Assembly: GCA_030848705.1 (NCBI GenBank)
Contig: CM061240.1
Coordinates: 21,099,001-21,163,000, forward strand
Origin: Heracleum sosnowskyi
Lineage: Eukaryota > Streptophyta > Magnoliopsida > Apiales > Apiaceae
Direction: 5' to 3'
DNA: 64,000 bases
The notes beneath the pieces are model-generated. The model made no database searches. It was not told where the DNA came from and saw only the letters and a program-made list of their open reading frames with translations. Both the position numbers and the translations under genes were made by a program. Shown here in pieces: positions 43,425 through 54,185 of the stretch; the stretch's first letter is position 1, and each line of letters opens with the position of its first letter.

Positions 43425-46178
43425 ATGCGAACACGTTCTCAGACTCGTAAATTGGAAGAAGAAAGATTAAAGTTAGTAAAGATGGGAGACGTTCCAGAAG
43501 GAGTAGCACCTGCAGCTAAGGCTTTGAAGGACTATTCTCAGCCAAAGATCAATGATATTCAGTCGAGTATTGTCAGGCCGGCTATTGCAGCTAACACCTT
43601 TGAAATCAAGCCTGGCACGATTCAGATGGTGCAGAATTCAGTGCAGTTTGGGGGTGCTCCAACGGAAGATCCTAATATGCATATTAGGGATTTCATCGAG
43701 ATTTGCGACACCTTCAAGACCAACGGAGTGTCGGAAGATGCCGTGAAGCTGAGACTTTTCCCATTTTCTCTGAGGGATAAGGCTAAGGGATGGTTGCACT
43801 CTCTACCAGCAGGTTCTATTACTACATGGGAGGATCTTGCTCAGAAATTTCTTACTAAATTCTTCCCCATGGCTAAAACTGCTGCGATCAGGAATGCTCT
43901 TACTCAGTTTTCTCAGCATTCTGGAGAAACTTTATGTGAAGCTTGGGAGAGATACAAGGAGATGCTTAGGAGATGTCCACATCATGGATTGCCCGACTGG
44001 ATGGTGATTAATTGTTTTTATCATGGTCTGGGAGCACAATCAAGACCAATGTTAGATGCAGCATCAGGTGGAGCTCTATGGGCTAAGAGCTACGAGGAAG
44101 CTTATGAGTTAATTGAGATGATGGCTGCGAATGAATATCAGAATCCTACTCAGAGATTATCACAAGGAAAAGTAGCAGGAGTTCTTGAAGTTGATGTAGC
44201 TACAGCTATAGCAGCCCAGTTGAAGGCTTTGACAATGAAGGTGGATTCTTTGACGAATTATGGAGTTCAGCAGGTGGCTAGTGTTTGTGAGCTTTGTGCG
44301 GGCGCACATGAGACGAATAATTGTGCCATATCTAGTGAGTCGGCGCAGTTTGTGAGCAACTTTCAGAGACCATCACAGCCAGTTCCAGCCACCTATCATC
44401 CCAATAGCCGGAATCATCCTAATTTCAGCTGGAGCGACAATCAACAATCTCAACAGCATTATCAGCCATTCCAAGGTCAGCAATTTGGAGCAAAGCCTTA
44501 CAATCCTCAGAATTTTCAGCAGCAGCAAGGGCAGAATTTTCAGCCAGAGTATGCTCCTAGGCAACAATTTCAGCCACCAGGATTTCTGCAACAACCTCAT
44601 GCTAGTGCGGAGCAGTCTTCGAATGAAAAATCTGAATTGGATGAGTTGAGAATGATAGTTAAAAGCCAGGCGGCATCGCTCAAGACTTTGGAGAATCAGA
44701 TGGGGCAGTTGGCAAGTGCCTTACTCAGCAGAGCTCAGGGAACTCTTCCTAGCGATACGGAGCCTAATCCAGGAAAGACAGTTGTCCAAGAACATGTGAA
44801 AGCAGTTACCTTGAGATCGGGAAAGGTCACGGGCAATCAAAAATCAGCAGTTGAAGAAGAGAAAGAAATTCAGCAGCATCAGGTGGAACCTTCTAAGGAA
44901 AAGCCAATTTTTGATTTGGCAGCTAAGCAGTTGGACGGTGAGGCTGAAAAGAGCAAAAATTCTGCTAACAAGTCTACTTCGGAGCAGACTATTTACCCAC
45001 CTCCTCCATACCCAAAGAGGCTCCAGAAGAAGACTACAGAGAGTAACCAGATCTATCCTCCTTCTCCATATCCAAAGAGGCTACAGAAGCAGAATCTTGA
45101 CACAAAATTCGCCAAATTTCTCGAGGTTTTCAAGAAGTTACACATCAACATACCTTTTGCAGAAGCTCTTGAACAGATGCCGAGCTATGTTAAGTTCATG
45201 AAGGGTATTCTATCTCGGAAGTTGAAACTCGAGGATTTGGACACCGTTGCTTTGACAGAGGAGTGTAGTGCAGTTCTACAGCAGAAATTGCCACCGAAGC
45301 TTAAAGATCCGGGAAGTTTTACCATACCTTGCACTATTGGCAATCAACTTTTCAGCAAATGCTTATGTGATTTGGGAGCTAGCATTAATCTAATGCCAAT
45401 GTCTGTTTTTAAGCAACTTGGGTTGCCTGAGCCGAAACCAGTTAATATGAATTTACAGTTGGCTGATCGGTCGATCACATATCCGAGGGGTATAGTGGAG
45501 GATGTCTTGGTAAAGGTGGATAAGCTGATTTTTCCTGCTGATTTTGTTATTCTTGACTTTGAGGAGGATAAGAAGATTCCTATCATCTTGGGAAGACCTT
45601 TTCTGGCTACTGGCCGAGCGTTGATCGATGTTCAGAAAGGAGAGCTCACAATGAGGGTGGGTAATCAAAAGGTCATCTTTAATGTGTTCAAGGCTATGAA
45701 ATTTCCGACAGAGGAGGAAGAGTGTTTTAGCTTGAAGATGGTTGATACGGGTCAGAGAAAGGAGTTCGATCAGCTGTTGAGCAAAAATTCGGACATGCAC
45801 AAGTTCGAGCATCACATCAGTGATTCCATTGACAATTCTTCCATTCGAGATCTTTCGAATGTCAAGCTTGGAAAACTTCCACCACATTTGAAGTATGTCC
45901 TTCTGAATGATGAGTTGGTAATTTTTAAAGAGTGTGAAGATAATGTGTTGAGAAGGTGGAACAAGGATGATAAGGTAAAAGAGTGTTCTTATCAATCGAC
46001 GGAGAAGCATAAACACCTTAGAGGTGTAAAGAAGAAAAAGAAAAAATCGATTGGTGGAAAAGTCAAGGTGAAGTTTGATTTGGAAAAGATGTGGGAAGAA
46101 AGCAAGAAGGCTATCAAACAATGGGTGAATGGTCCTTCTACTAAGGACAAGTCAAAGGCGATCTTCGAGCCACCATGA
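43425..46178 (+). CDS. G1 gag-protease polyprotein, 917 aa, uninterrupted
   Basis: Athila-type gag: MRTRSQTRKLEEERL start, Retrotrans_gag domain about residues 85-210 (HIRDFIEICDTF, AKGWLHSLPAGSITTW, FLTKFFPMAKT), a short knuckle CELCAGAHETNNC near residue 290, a Gln-rich linker, a coiled region ending RAQGTLPSDTEPNPG and a duplicated YPPPPYPKRLQK/YPPSPYPKRLQK motif. The retropepsin domain follows with CLCDLGASINLMP (catalytic Asp 649) and IPIILGRPFLATGRALID. It stops at 46178 in a basic tail, before any RT motif. Unlike its neighbours the frame has no internal stop, so it may still be translatable. Confidence 0.9.
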   Translation: MRTRSQTRKLEEERLKLVKMGDVPEGVAPAAKALKDYSQPKINDIQSSIVRPAIAANTFEIKPGTIQMVQNSVQFGGAPTEDPNMHIRDFIEICDTFKTNGVSEDAVKLRLFPFSLRDKAKGWLHSLPAGSITTWEDLAQKFLTKFFPMAKTAAIRNALTQFSQHSGETLCEAWERYKEMLRRCPHHGLPDWMVINCFYHGLGAQSRPMLDAASGGALWAKSYEEAYELIEMMAANEYQNPTQRLSQGKVAGVLEVDVATAIAAQLKALTMKVDSLTNYGVQQVASVCELCAGAHETNNCAISSESAQFVSNFQRPSQPVPATYHPNSRNHPNFSWSDNQQSQQHYQPFQGQQFGAKPYNPQNFQQQQGQNFQPEYAPRQQFQPPGFLQQPHASAEQSSNEKSELDELRMIVKSQAASLKTLENQMGQLASALLSRAQGTLPSDTEPNPGKTVVQEHVKAVTLRSGKVTGNQKSAVEEEKEIQQHQVEPSKEKPIFDLAAKQLDGEAEKSKNSANKSTSEQTIYPPPPYPKRLQKKTTESNQIYPPSPYPKRLQKQNLDTKFAKFLEVFKKLHINIPFAEALEQMPSYVKFMKGILSRKLKLEDLDTVALTEECSAVLQQKLPPKLKDPGSFTIPCTIGNQLFSKCLCDLGASINLMPMSVFKQLGLPEPKPVNMNLQLADRSITYPRGIVEDVLVKVDKLIFPADFVILDFEEDKKIPIILGRPFLATGRALIDVQKGELTMRVGNQKVIFNVFKAMKFPTEEEECFSLKMVDTGQRKEFDQLLSKNSDMHKFEHHISDSIDNSSIRDLSNVKLGKLPPHLKYVLLNDELVIFKECEDNVLRRWNKDDKVKECSYQSTEKHKHLRGVKKKKKKSIGGKVKVKFDLEKMWEESKKAIKQWVNGPSTKDKSKAIFEPP

Positions 46179-47010
46179 TTTGATTCACATTTGTCCGGCT
46201 AAATGACATTAACGACAGCGCTTCGTGGGAGGCAACCCATGTGTTAGGTATGTTTCTACTATCTTTCTTATTACCTTCAATGAGGACATTGAATATGTTA
46301 AGTTTGGGGGTGATGTATGGGTTTGTATAGTTAGTGTGTGTCTCATGTAGGATTCATATTGCATGTGTAGTTGTAGTTTATTCGTAGTTGTAGTTTATTC
46401 GTGGTTTTGCATGTTCATGTCATATAGGGCATTCTGTTTGCATAGTTTTTATTTATCATGTGAGTCCATTTTAGTTGCATGCATATTTCATGATCCCGTA
46501 GGACTTGACTATTTCCGTTGGTGAGTCGATGTTGATTGGAGTGTGGTTGTGATGAATAGAGGGTTGATTAAGTTTCTAAGTATTGACTTGCATGCCAGAA
46601 ACAAATCTATTTCATAAGTCTCATCGGTTGCTTTTGAATTTGATCAGACCATGCTTGTTTGGTGTTAGAATTTAACCACTTGTTTACATTTAGAATGTTG
46701 GCTAGATTCTTGAAAATGAAGGAGCACTTATGTATAAGTTTGGGGGAAACCAGGGATTTCATGCTAGTTGTAATAAAGGCTAGGCGTCAAATGGCTAGTA
46801 GCCGGCTCATTGAAAAGATGAGTAGTCTAGGGTGGGATGAGAAAAAGGCAAAGAGCACTCATTCCGAAATTGTTGAAAAAAAAAAGGACAAAAAAAGAAA
46901 AAAAGAAAAAAAAAGAGTTGTGTTTGTTTTGTGTTTATGCAGAATTGATCAGGTTGAGCTCTTTAGTACTCGAGCAAGTAAGTTCTTTGGGGACTTTGTG
47001 CCTAGTGACC
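46179..47010 (+). other. G1 post-ORF non-coding region
   Basis: Contains GCGCTTCGTGGGAGGCAACC (from 46218), then GAGGACATTGAATATG and AAGTTTGGGGGTGATG (about 46300), an internal polypurine-like tract equal to the real one at 37012-37024. An A-rich run is at about 46878-46916. It ends at the inversion breakpoint. No credible gene. Confidence 0.7.
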
Positions 47011-47013
47011 AGA

Positions 47014-48200
47014 AGGTTTTGTCGATCCGATATTTTCTCGAATGGTCTGTAAGCTACTACGATCTATTTATGGATTGAAGCAGGCCTCAAGGAGTTGGAA
47101 CATTCGTTTTGATGTAACAGTCAAAGAGTTTGGCTTCATTCAAAATGAAGATGAGCCATGTGTTTACAAGAAGGTTAGTGGGAGCAAAGTGGTATTCCTA
47201 GTATTATATGTTGATGATATATTACTAATAGGGAATGACATACCTTCTCTTCAGGCTGTTAAGACTTGGTTGGGAAAAAGTTTCTCAATGAAAGACTTAG
47301 GCGATGCTACCTATATATTAGGGATCAAGATCTATAGAGATAGATCTAGAAGATTAATCGGCTTAAGTCAGAGTACATACATTGACAAAGTATTGCATCG
47401 TTTTGGGATGCAAGAGGCAAAAAGAGGATTTGTCCATGTGTCTCATGGGATAGTAATCTCAAAATAAAACTGTCCTAAATCATTAGATGATAAGGACTGT
47501 ATGAAAAAGGTACCATATGCTTCGACAATTGGTTCTATAATGTATGCAATGATATGTACTCGACCTGATGTTTCGTATGCTTTGAGCATGACGAGAAGAT
47601 ACCAGTCTAATCCAGGTGAAGGTCACTGGATGACAGTCAAGAATATTCTTAAGTACCTCAAGAGAACTAAAGATTCATTCTTGGTATATGGAGGAGATGA
47701 GAAGCTAGTTGTAAGAGGTTACACTGATGCTAGTTTCCAGACAGACAGAGACGATACTGTGTCTCAATCTGGGTTTGTGTTTTGTCTAAATGGAGGTGCT
47801 GTAAGCTGGAAGAGTTCGAACCAAGAGACAGTAGCTGATTCTACAATGGAAGCTGAGTATATTGCTGCCAGTGAAGTGGCCAAAGAGGTTGTTTGGCTTC
47901 GGAAATTTATTGAGGGACTTGGAGTAGTTCCATCGATCGCAGATCCAGTTGATCCTTATTGCGATAACAATGGAGCTATTGCGCAGGCTAAGGAACCAAG
48001 GTCCCATTCCCGAGCAAAGCATATACTTAGACGATATCATCTACTTCGAGAGATTACAACGAGGGGAGATATACATATATGTAAAGTGCATATATACTAA
48101 TGATAACATTGCAGACCCACTGACTAAGGCTTTGTCGCAGCAGAAGCACGAAGGTCACACTAGTTCCATGGGTATTAGATACATGTGTGATTGGCTCTAG
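47014..48200 (+). pseudogene. C2 pol: RT C-terminal half and RNase H
   Basis: Resumes C2 pol in plus orientation with GFVDPIFSRMVCKL, SIYGLKQASRSWN and LVLYVDDILLIGND (YVDD box), then ILGIKIYRDRSRRLIG. A TAA at 47465-47467 interrupts the frame. RNase H is complete: GYTDASFQTD, STMEAEYIAASEVAKEV, YCDNNGAIAQAKEP, SRAKHILRRYH. A short frameshift near 48095 precedes ADPLTKALSQQKHEG; the last frame ends at 48200. It supplies the RNase H segment that C1 lacks. The N-terminal RT half is inverted at 37662-38262. Confidence 0.9.
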
Positions 48201-48205
48201 TGCAA

Positions 48206-48214
48206 GTGGGGGAT
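48206..48214 (+). other. C2 polypurine tract
   Basis: GTGGGGGAT directly before the 3' LTR, the same position as in C1. Confidence 0.83.
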
Positions 48215-49669
48215 TGTTAGTATTTGTGCCCTAGAGACAATACTATAATGTTCTTAGGTAAGACATTTTGATTATTAATAAATATGTTCTATGGATTTTC
48301 TCATTCAATTATTTATTATGTCTTTATTAACTGCGATATAAATATTAGAATAATAAATGTCCTTGGAATATAAGCATGAATTCTATATCTCTAAGTATGG
48401 GACTTAGAAATGAGATTATATGAGTAGTGTTTATAATCCTAAAAGATCCCTAGTCGAGTATTATTATTTGAGGACAATAATAATGCATTAAGACTAGTAT
48501 GTTTGTTGATTGATGACCACATCTCATTGGTCATAAGTATGGTGATACTAAAGTCAAAAACATAAGTGCATGTTAGCAGAACATGGCACTGGATAGACCC
48601 ACCGTGTGAATTCTTCATGGTAAAAGTTATCAAGTGTCATAAGCAATTCTCACAGTGATAATGGTGTAATGATCCTTAGACTTGAAATCATTATATTTCT
48701 ATATGAGAATTAATATACTTTGATTCTACTCAAAGTTACCTTTGATCGGGTAATGATAAAGGTGGACATTGGGTATATTATGAATCATATGAGAAATATG
48801 AATGATAGATATAGGATTTAACCCTCCTATTTTAGGAGTGATATTATTGGCCTCTTGATTGAGTGAGACTATGAAATGCATGCCCATGCTCAAATAGTGA
48901 TTTGTTTAATAGTCTACTCATCGATCAAGTAAGCCGGGATTAAATATTGAAGAGGATGACATAAACTATGCCTCGAGTTTAATCTATAATATAAGGTTAA
49001 AATGATTATATTACATGGAACATTATCCACTAAAGGTTTAATTGGATCACCAATTATTATTATTACTTGGGTAGCAATGATGTATGACTAGATGCCGCTC
49101 CTTGTTTATAATTTTATTATCAGATATTAAAATTATTGCCAACGTAATAATAACCTAAAGGGTCACACACAAAGAACGTTTTAAACGGAGCTTTAATTAA
49201 ATTTCGGATTTAAATGAATTATTATTATATTTAATTATTGGATTAATTAAGTAGGACTTGATTAATTATATAATAATTCAAATACGATAAAAATACTACT
49301 AATAATCAGATTGGGTTTTGGAAGCCCAATCAGATTAGGTATAGGCCCAGAATTCTCTCCATATAAATACATTAAGATGTATTATTTTAGGGTAAGAGAC
49401 ACATAATTCGTTTTTGTGAAAAAAACCCTAGCAGCTCTACATCTGAGAGAGGCTAGAGAGAGAGAGAGTTCCGAGGGCAGTTCTTGGCTAGTACCATCTC
49501 TGGTGATCGTTGGACGATCGGGCGTTCGTGTGGACTGATTAGAGACGTATATCGCAAGGCGGGATACATGGTGATCATAGCAAAGGACCTCCATCTGTCA
49601 ACCAATCGTAAAGCTTCTTAAAAGGCAAACAGTTCTGTTCACGAATTAAATATCGTGTTTCACATGGAT
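48215..49669 (+). repeat. C2 3' LTR, 3'-truncated
   Basis: Begins TGTTAGTATTTGTGCCC and runs to TCGTGTTTCACATGGAT, where the last ~100 bp are replaced by CACTA transposase sequence. The overlapping part matches 11540-12286 closely. It is a diverged relative of the C1 LTR (about 1.5 kb). Confidence 0.87.
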
Positions 49670-50974
49670 GGGGACGATTGAAAAAATTTCAATCAACAAC
49701 ACCCATCTTTTGCTGAAGAGGTTCGAAATGTTCGACTTGGACTTTCGACCGATGGTTTTAATCCTTTTGGCAATTCCGGGAATAAAGTTTACACGGTTTT
49801 GTCGGTGGTAATTGTTGTCTATAATCTTCCACCTTTAATGTGTATGAAAATACCTTTTATGTTTTTAACTCTCCTTATTCCGGGTCCATATAATACTAGA
49901 AAAGATCTCAACGTATATCTAAGACCCCTCATCGATGAGTTAAAAATATTATGGCATAACGGAGTCGAGACATTTGATCAATCACACAAAAAAACAATTT
50001 TCACACGAGGGCGACACTAATGTGGACCATTAGTGATTTTCCGGCTGTATCCCAACTTAAAGGGTGGTCAACAAAAGGAAAGATGGGATGTCCAGTTTGT
50101 CTTGGAAGCGTTAATGGTTTTCAACTTAGAAATTGTGGAAAATGTTGTTTTCATGGTACCAACCGAATTTTTTTGGATGCAAACGACTATCTACGAAAAA
50201 AAGGCTCTAAGTTTGCAACTAGGGAACGAAATATGTTTAGAGGTCGGGTAAATGGTGAGTATGAGAAGTATTTTTATGAAGGGTTGGAATTCCCTCCTCC
50301 CGAAAGACTTTCTCAGCGTAGGGCATTGGGTTATGGAAAAGAACATCATTGGACTAACATGCCAATGTTCTTTGAACTTGAATATTGGATAACACTTTGT
50401 TTGCGCCATTATATTGATGTAATGCATACCGAGAAGAATGTGTTTGAAAATTTACTCTTTACAATTGTGGATGATCGGTTAAAGACAAAGGATCACAAAA
50501 AATCAAGGTTGGATTGTAAAACACTTGGCGTGATGTCCAGGTTGTGGTTAAAAGATGTAGTCAAGCCTAAAGCACGATATACTCCTACTAGACTTCAACT
50601 TTGACTTTTGTGTGAATGGGATTCAAAATTGAAACTTCCGGATGGATGTTGCTGTAATCTTAGTTGGCGCATAAAAATGGACATTCTTAAATTTCATGGT
50701 TTGAAATCACATGATTGTCACATTTTTCATGCAAAAGTTGATGTCTATTGCATTTCGTGAGTTCTTGCCACGCGATATATTGGATGCCCTAGCGGCACTT
50801 TCTAATTATTTCGTGGATATTTGTTCGACAATTCTAATTCGTAGTGATTTGGAAGTTTTGGAAAAATCCATAGTTAAGACACTATGTGTGTTGGAAACTA
50901 TTTTTCCTTCAAGTTTTTTTGACATATTGGAGCATTTGGTTCCGTACTTAGCCGAAGAATGTAGACTCGGGGGA
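49670..50974 (+). pseudogene. En/Spm (CACTA) transposase TNP2 fragment with DUF4218
   Basis: Shows the TNP2 core: NVRLGLSTDGFNPFG, YNLPPLMCMK, FLTLLIPGPYNTRKDL, VYLRPLIDELKILW, then after a frameshift near 49995 MWTISDFPAVSQLKGWSTKG and CPVCLG. Next come HYIDVMHTEKNVFENLL and, after more frame changes (50605-50710), a DUF4218-like part: DCHIFMQKL type sequence, FREFLPRDILDALAAL, and ETIFPSSFFDILEHLVPYL. A stop precedes KNFNQQHPSFAEE at the left edge. No CACTA terminal repeats are visible. It is cut at the left by C2 and at the right by element E. Confidence 0.87.
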
Positions 50975-52018
50975 TGTTGGTCCTTGACTATTGCAGAAGG
51001 GGGGGGGGTTGAATGCAATACTGATAAATTCCAATCTACGTTTCAACAACTAAAACTAAGATTAATGTTTATCAGTTTATGGAATTGCAAACAAGCAAAC
51101 ACACGAGTATTTCTCACAAAATAAATGTTTTATTTATTTTGCAATGGGTTGCTACAACCTCAAGAAAATGTTTGTTTTCTTGAGCTTCGGTTTCTCGAGT
51201 GATTACAAAGAATGGATTGAGAGATAGTCTAAGTAGACTAAACCTATCACTATGAACACGGGTCTTGTGAAGCTGCTGTCATTTTCATGTGGCAGCTTCT
51301 TACAAATTGCCTACCCGTGAGTCTTTCCTAAATTTCTATACAAACAGCTTATCAATACATAACAAAGTAATCTAGAAACATTCTATTTTAAGCTAACACA
51401 ATTCAGTAGATGTAGATTTGTCATACTCTGGAATTGGTGAGCTTTGTCATGTGATCTCTCAAGCTTCGGTCGTAGTCTTGCAGACCTGTTACAGTGTTGG
51501 GATACTGCAACACGCCTGTTTCTTGAACATCCAATCTGTCACAAGTTTGACTGGGTTGTTCCCCAATACAAATGTTATCCCTTCATGACAGTATCCTGAT
51601 GGCTGAGCTTGCTCTCACAGGAATGCGCTTTTGGTGACAGTAAGAAATCCCCGCAGAAGGTGCTGTCAGGATTTCCAAGCTTGCTGTCAGGCTAAGGTAA
51701 AGTTGTTGTCCGAGGGCTTCCGCCAATGTTGCTGTCAGAGTGAATGAACTGTCGTGACTTGCAACATGTTGTCTTCTTGTAACCTTACTGTCAACGCTGT
51801 GACAGTAATCTTTATTCTTGCTGTCCATCTTGAGTACTTCTTGAGGCTTGAACAAATAAATGAACTTCTACCAAGATGCACTAGAATCTTATTTGTACTA
51901 AACAAAAACAGTTACAAAGACATACTCTGGTTGTGACAGTATGTTCATACTTAATGAAATTAAGTATTTAAGATATCTAGTTAAATTGTCTCATAGCTAT
52001 CACCCATAAATCCTAACA
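50975..52018 (-). repeat. E 3' LTR (1044 bp)
   Basis: On the minus strand it begins TGTTAGGATTTATGGG right after the purine tract. It ends ATTCAACCCCCCCCCTTCTG and AAGGACCAACA, the SIRE-type LTR end also seen in the solo LTR at 39340. It carries repeated CTGTCA/TGACAG words (51635-51825). Confidence 0.85.
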
Positions 52019-52111
52019 ATCTCCCCCAATTTGTTTTTATGGACAATAACAACAAATTTACAATTAATACATGCTGACTTAACTAACAAGATCAAAATTG
52101 ACAAAGGATTC

Positions 52112-53674
52112 TTACTTAGCTTCAGATTTCCTTTTCTGTCTTGCTTCATCCTCTCTGTTGAGAGCTTCCTTAAGAACTTCTCTGAGTTCTTCCACCAGTG
52201 CTATTTCAGCAGGAGTGATAGCCTCATCTTCAATCTCATCAGTGTGCTTTTGGATTGTCTTGGAAAGACATACCCTAGCATCCTGAAGATCCATCCATAA
52301 GTCTTTACCAAATGCATGAGTTCTGAACTTCAGTGTGCTTCCAAAAACTTTGAATCTACTTCCAGGGTATGCATTCAGGGTTTTTCTCCTTGACTTATCC
52401 AGCTTTGAGTCTTCACCCTTTCTTCTTTGAAAAATGCCCTCAATCTCAGAAGAGCATTGTTGTTCCAATGGATGAATTGATCCAATCACTAGGTAGAGTA
52501 AGTCTTTTAGGGCACTGGTTTTGAGTTTATGAAAGCTTCTCACTGGAATCTCTTCCCATATGAACTTGATTTTCAGAGGATTCTCAAGCATACAAGATTG
52601 GTAATTGGGTCCTTCACTTTCCACCCTGTTGGCTTCTCTACTTTTATCCAAGAATGCATCTTCCATATCTTCAGTGGCATTTCTTGCTGCAGGATTTGAC
52701 GGTCCTTCTTGACCAGGTTGGGCTTGTGTTTCTTCTTCAGGAATATCCTCTTCATAATCATCTACCTCTTCATCAGAATACTTCAACAAATGAGCAATGT
52801 CAGAATCATCATGGTCTTCAAACATACCAAACTTCTGATAGAATTCCATATCCATTTCATCCTTGTACTTCAGAACATGTTCCATGACCTTGTTGGGTAC
52901 ATTGTCATAGCTCTGGAGTAGCTCTACCATTCTGTCCAAGACAAAGTAATCAATTCTTCTTCTGACATTTGTTCTTACAATCGAAGGGATGTCATCCACA
53001 AAGATTGACTCAAGTTCCATGATGAAGTTTGCATCCACCTTTGCTGACCTTGATGAATCCCACCAAAGAATGTACATGTTTGCTTCCTGGTTGACATTTA
53101 GCTTCACTTCAACACTTCTGATTTCTTTGGATTTTGCATGTTGTACTTCAAGAGAGTTTGGGTATTTGAATTGAAGAGGCTTCTTCAGATTCCTGCAAAG
53201 CCCAGTAGCTTTCAGAATTCCCAAGTACTTGGTCTTTCCTCTCCTTGCTTTAGCAGTCTCCTGAGGTTCCGGTTCCTATATGGAAAACCAAGCCTTTGCT
53301 AAGGTTTTTGTCCTTTTTGGCTCGACAGTAGGCTTCATTTCATCCTTGACAGTGTCCTCTATGACAGTATCTTTCTTGACAGTGTCTTTTGTGACAGCTT
53401 CTTTCATGACAGCTTCCTTGAGGACAGTGTCTTTTGTGATAGCTTCTTTGGTGACAGTATCTTTTTCAGCATTTATACTGTCTATAGCACATCTTAAGAT
53501 ATTTGCCTCCAAAGCTTCAATTATTTCAGACTCCTCTTCTTCTGTAACTTTAGCATCTTTCTTTTCTTGCACATGAGCTTCTTCTTTATTTTCCTCCTGG
53601 AATTTAGTTCCAACATTCCGAGAAGTACTTCCACTAGCATTTCCTGCTTCTCCAGTTCCTCCACTATCATCCAA
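52112..53674 (-). pseudogene. E extra ORF, C-terminal part (unknown function)
   Basis: Frame 53674 to 52112 with one TAG at 53276-53278. Upstream part: Glu/Lys-rich and then a repeated motif of the type KEAVTKDTVKKDTV (about 53350-53460). Downstream part: LKATGLCRNLKKPLQF, ILWWDSSRSAKVDANFIMEL, RRRIDYFVLDRMVELLQSYD, an acidic stretch, RRKTLNAYPGSRFKVFGSTL and a Glu/Lys-rich helix ending RQKRKSEAK. I recognise no enzyme, signal peptide or membrane segment. It would be the end of the SIRE extra protein. Confidence 0.65.
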
Positions 53675-54185
53675 CTCATCATCATCACCATGAGGAACAT
53701 CATAGGAACAGCTTTCTCCTTGTTCAGCTCTGTTGGAGTTGCTTTGGAGATCATCTTCTTTATAGTAGAGCTCAGTTTCTTATCCCTTTTCGCCAGCAAG
53801 TCATAGATTGCATTGATAGCAAGAACTCTTTCCTTGTTGGCTTTAGAGTTGAGAATCATGTATAACACCTTCAATATTGCCTTTGACTCCATTGTTGAAG
53901 TGCATCCTAGACTCATGTATGCACATCTCCTGCTACCACTTTTGGTGGTGCTTTCATAGTAGACACAAAATGGATTGGTGTAGACTTCTGGAAGTTTTTC
54001 TGAAATCAAATTCAGCATTTGCAGATGTAAGATCTCATTGAAGGATGTATGGTTTGCCTTGATTTTGTTCTTCATCACTGTTAGCACTTTTGCTGGAAGA
54101 CTCTGCAACAGCTGCATGGTGATGAACATAGATATCCCAGTGTTCAAGTACACATCAATAGCCCACCTCCTTTCTTCATTGATCT
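53675..54185 (-). pseudogene. E extra ORF, middle part (unknown function)
   Basis: Different frame from both neighbours, indicating single-base indels near 54190 and near 53690. It reads a helical, Lys/Leu-rich region with INEERRWAIDVYLNTGISMF, LQSLPAKVLTVMKNKIKANH, LISEKLPEVYTNPFCVYYES and RRCAYMSLGCTSTMESKA. Not recognised. Continuity with the flanking frames is inferred from compact spacing and similar composition. Confidence 0.6.

Larger units (their letters stand above)
41796..47010 (+). mobile_element. G1: 5' part of an Athila-like Gypsy element (inverted segment)
   Basis: 5' LTR (41796-43293), primer site, an uninterrupted gag-protease ORF (43425-46178), the GGGAGGCAACCCAT block and an A-rich tail to the breakpoint near 47010. 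No RT, RNase H or integrase occurs between the protease and the 3' features, so G1 is non-autonomous. Its 3' half lies at 35499-37654 on the other strand. Confidence 0.88.
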
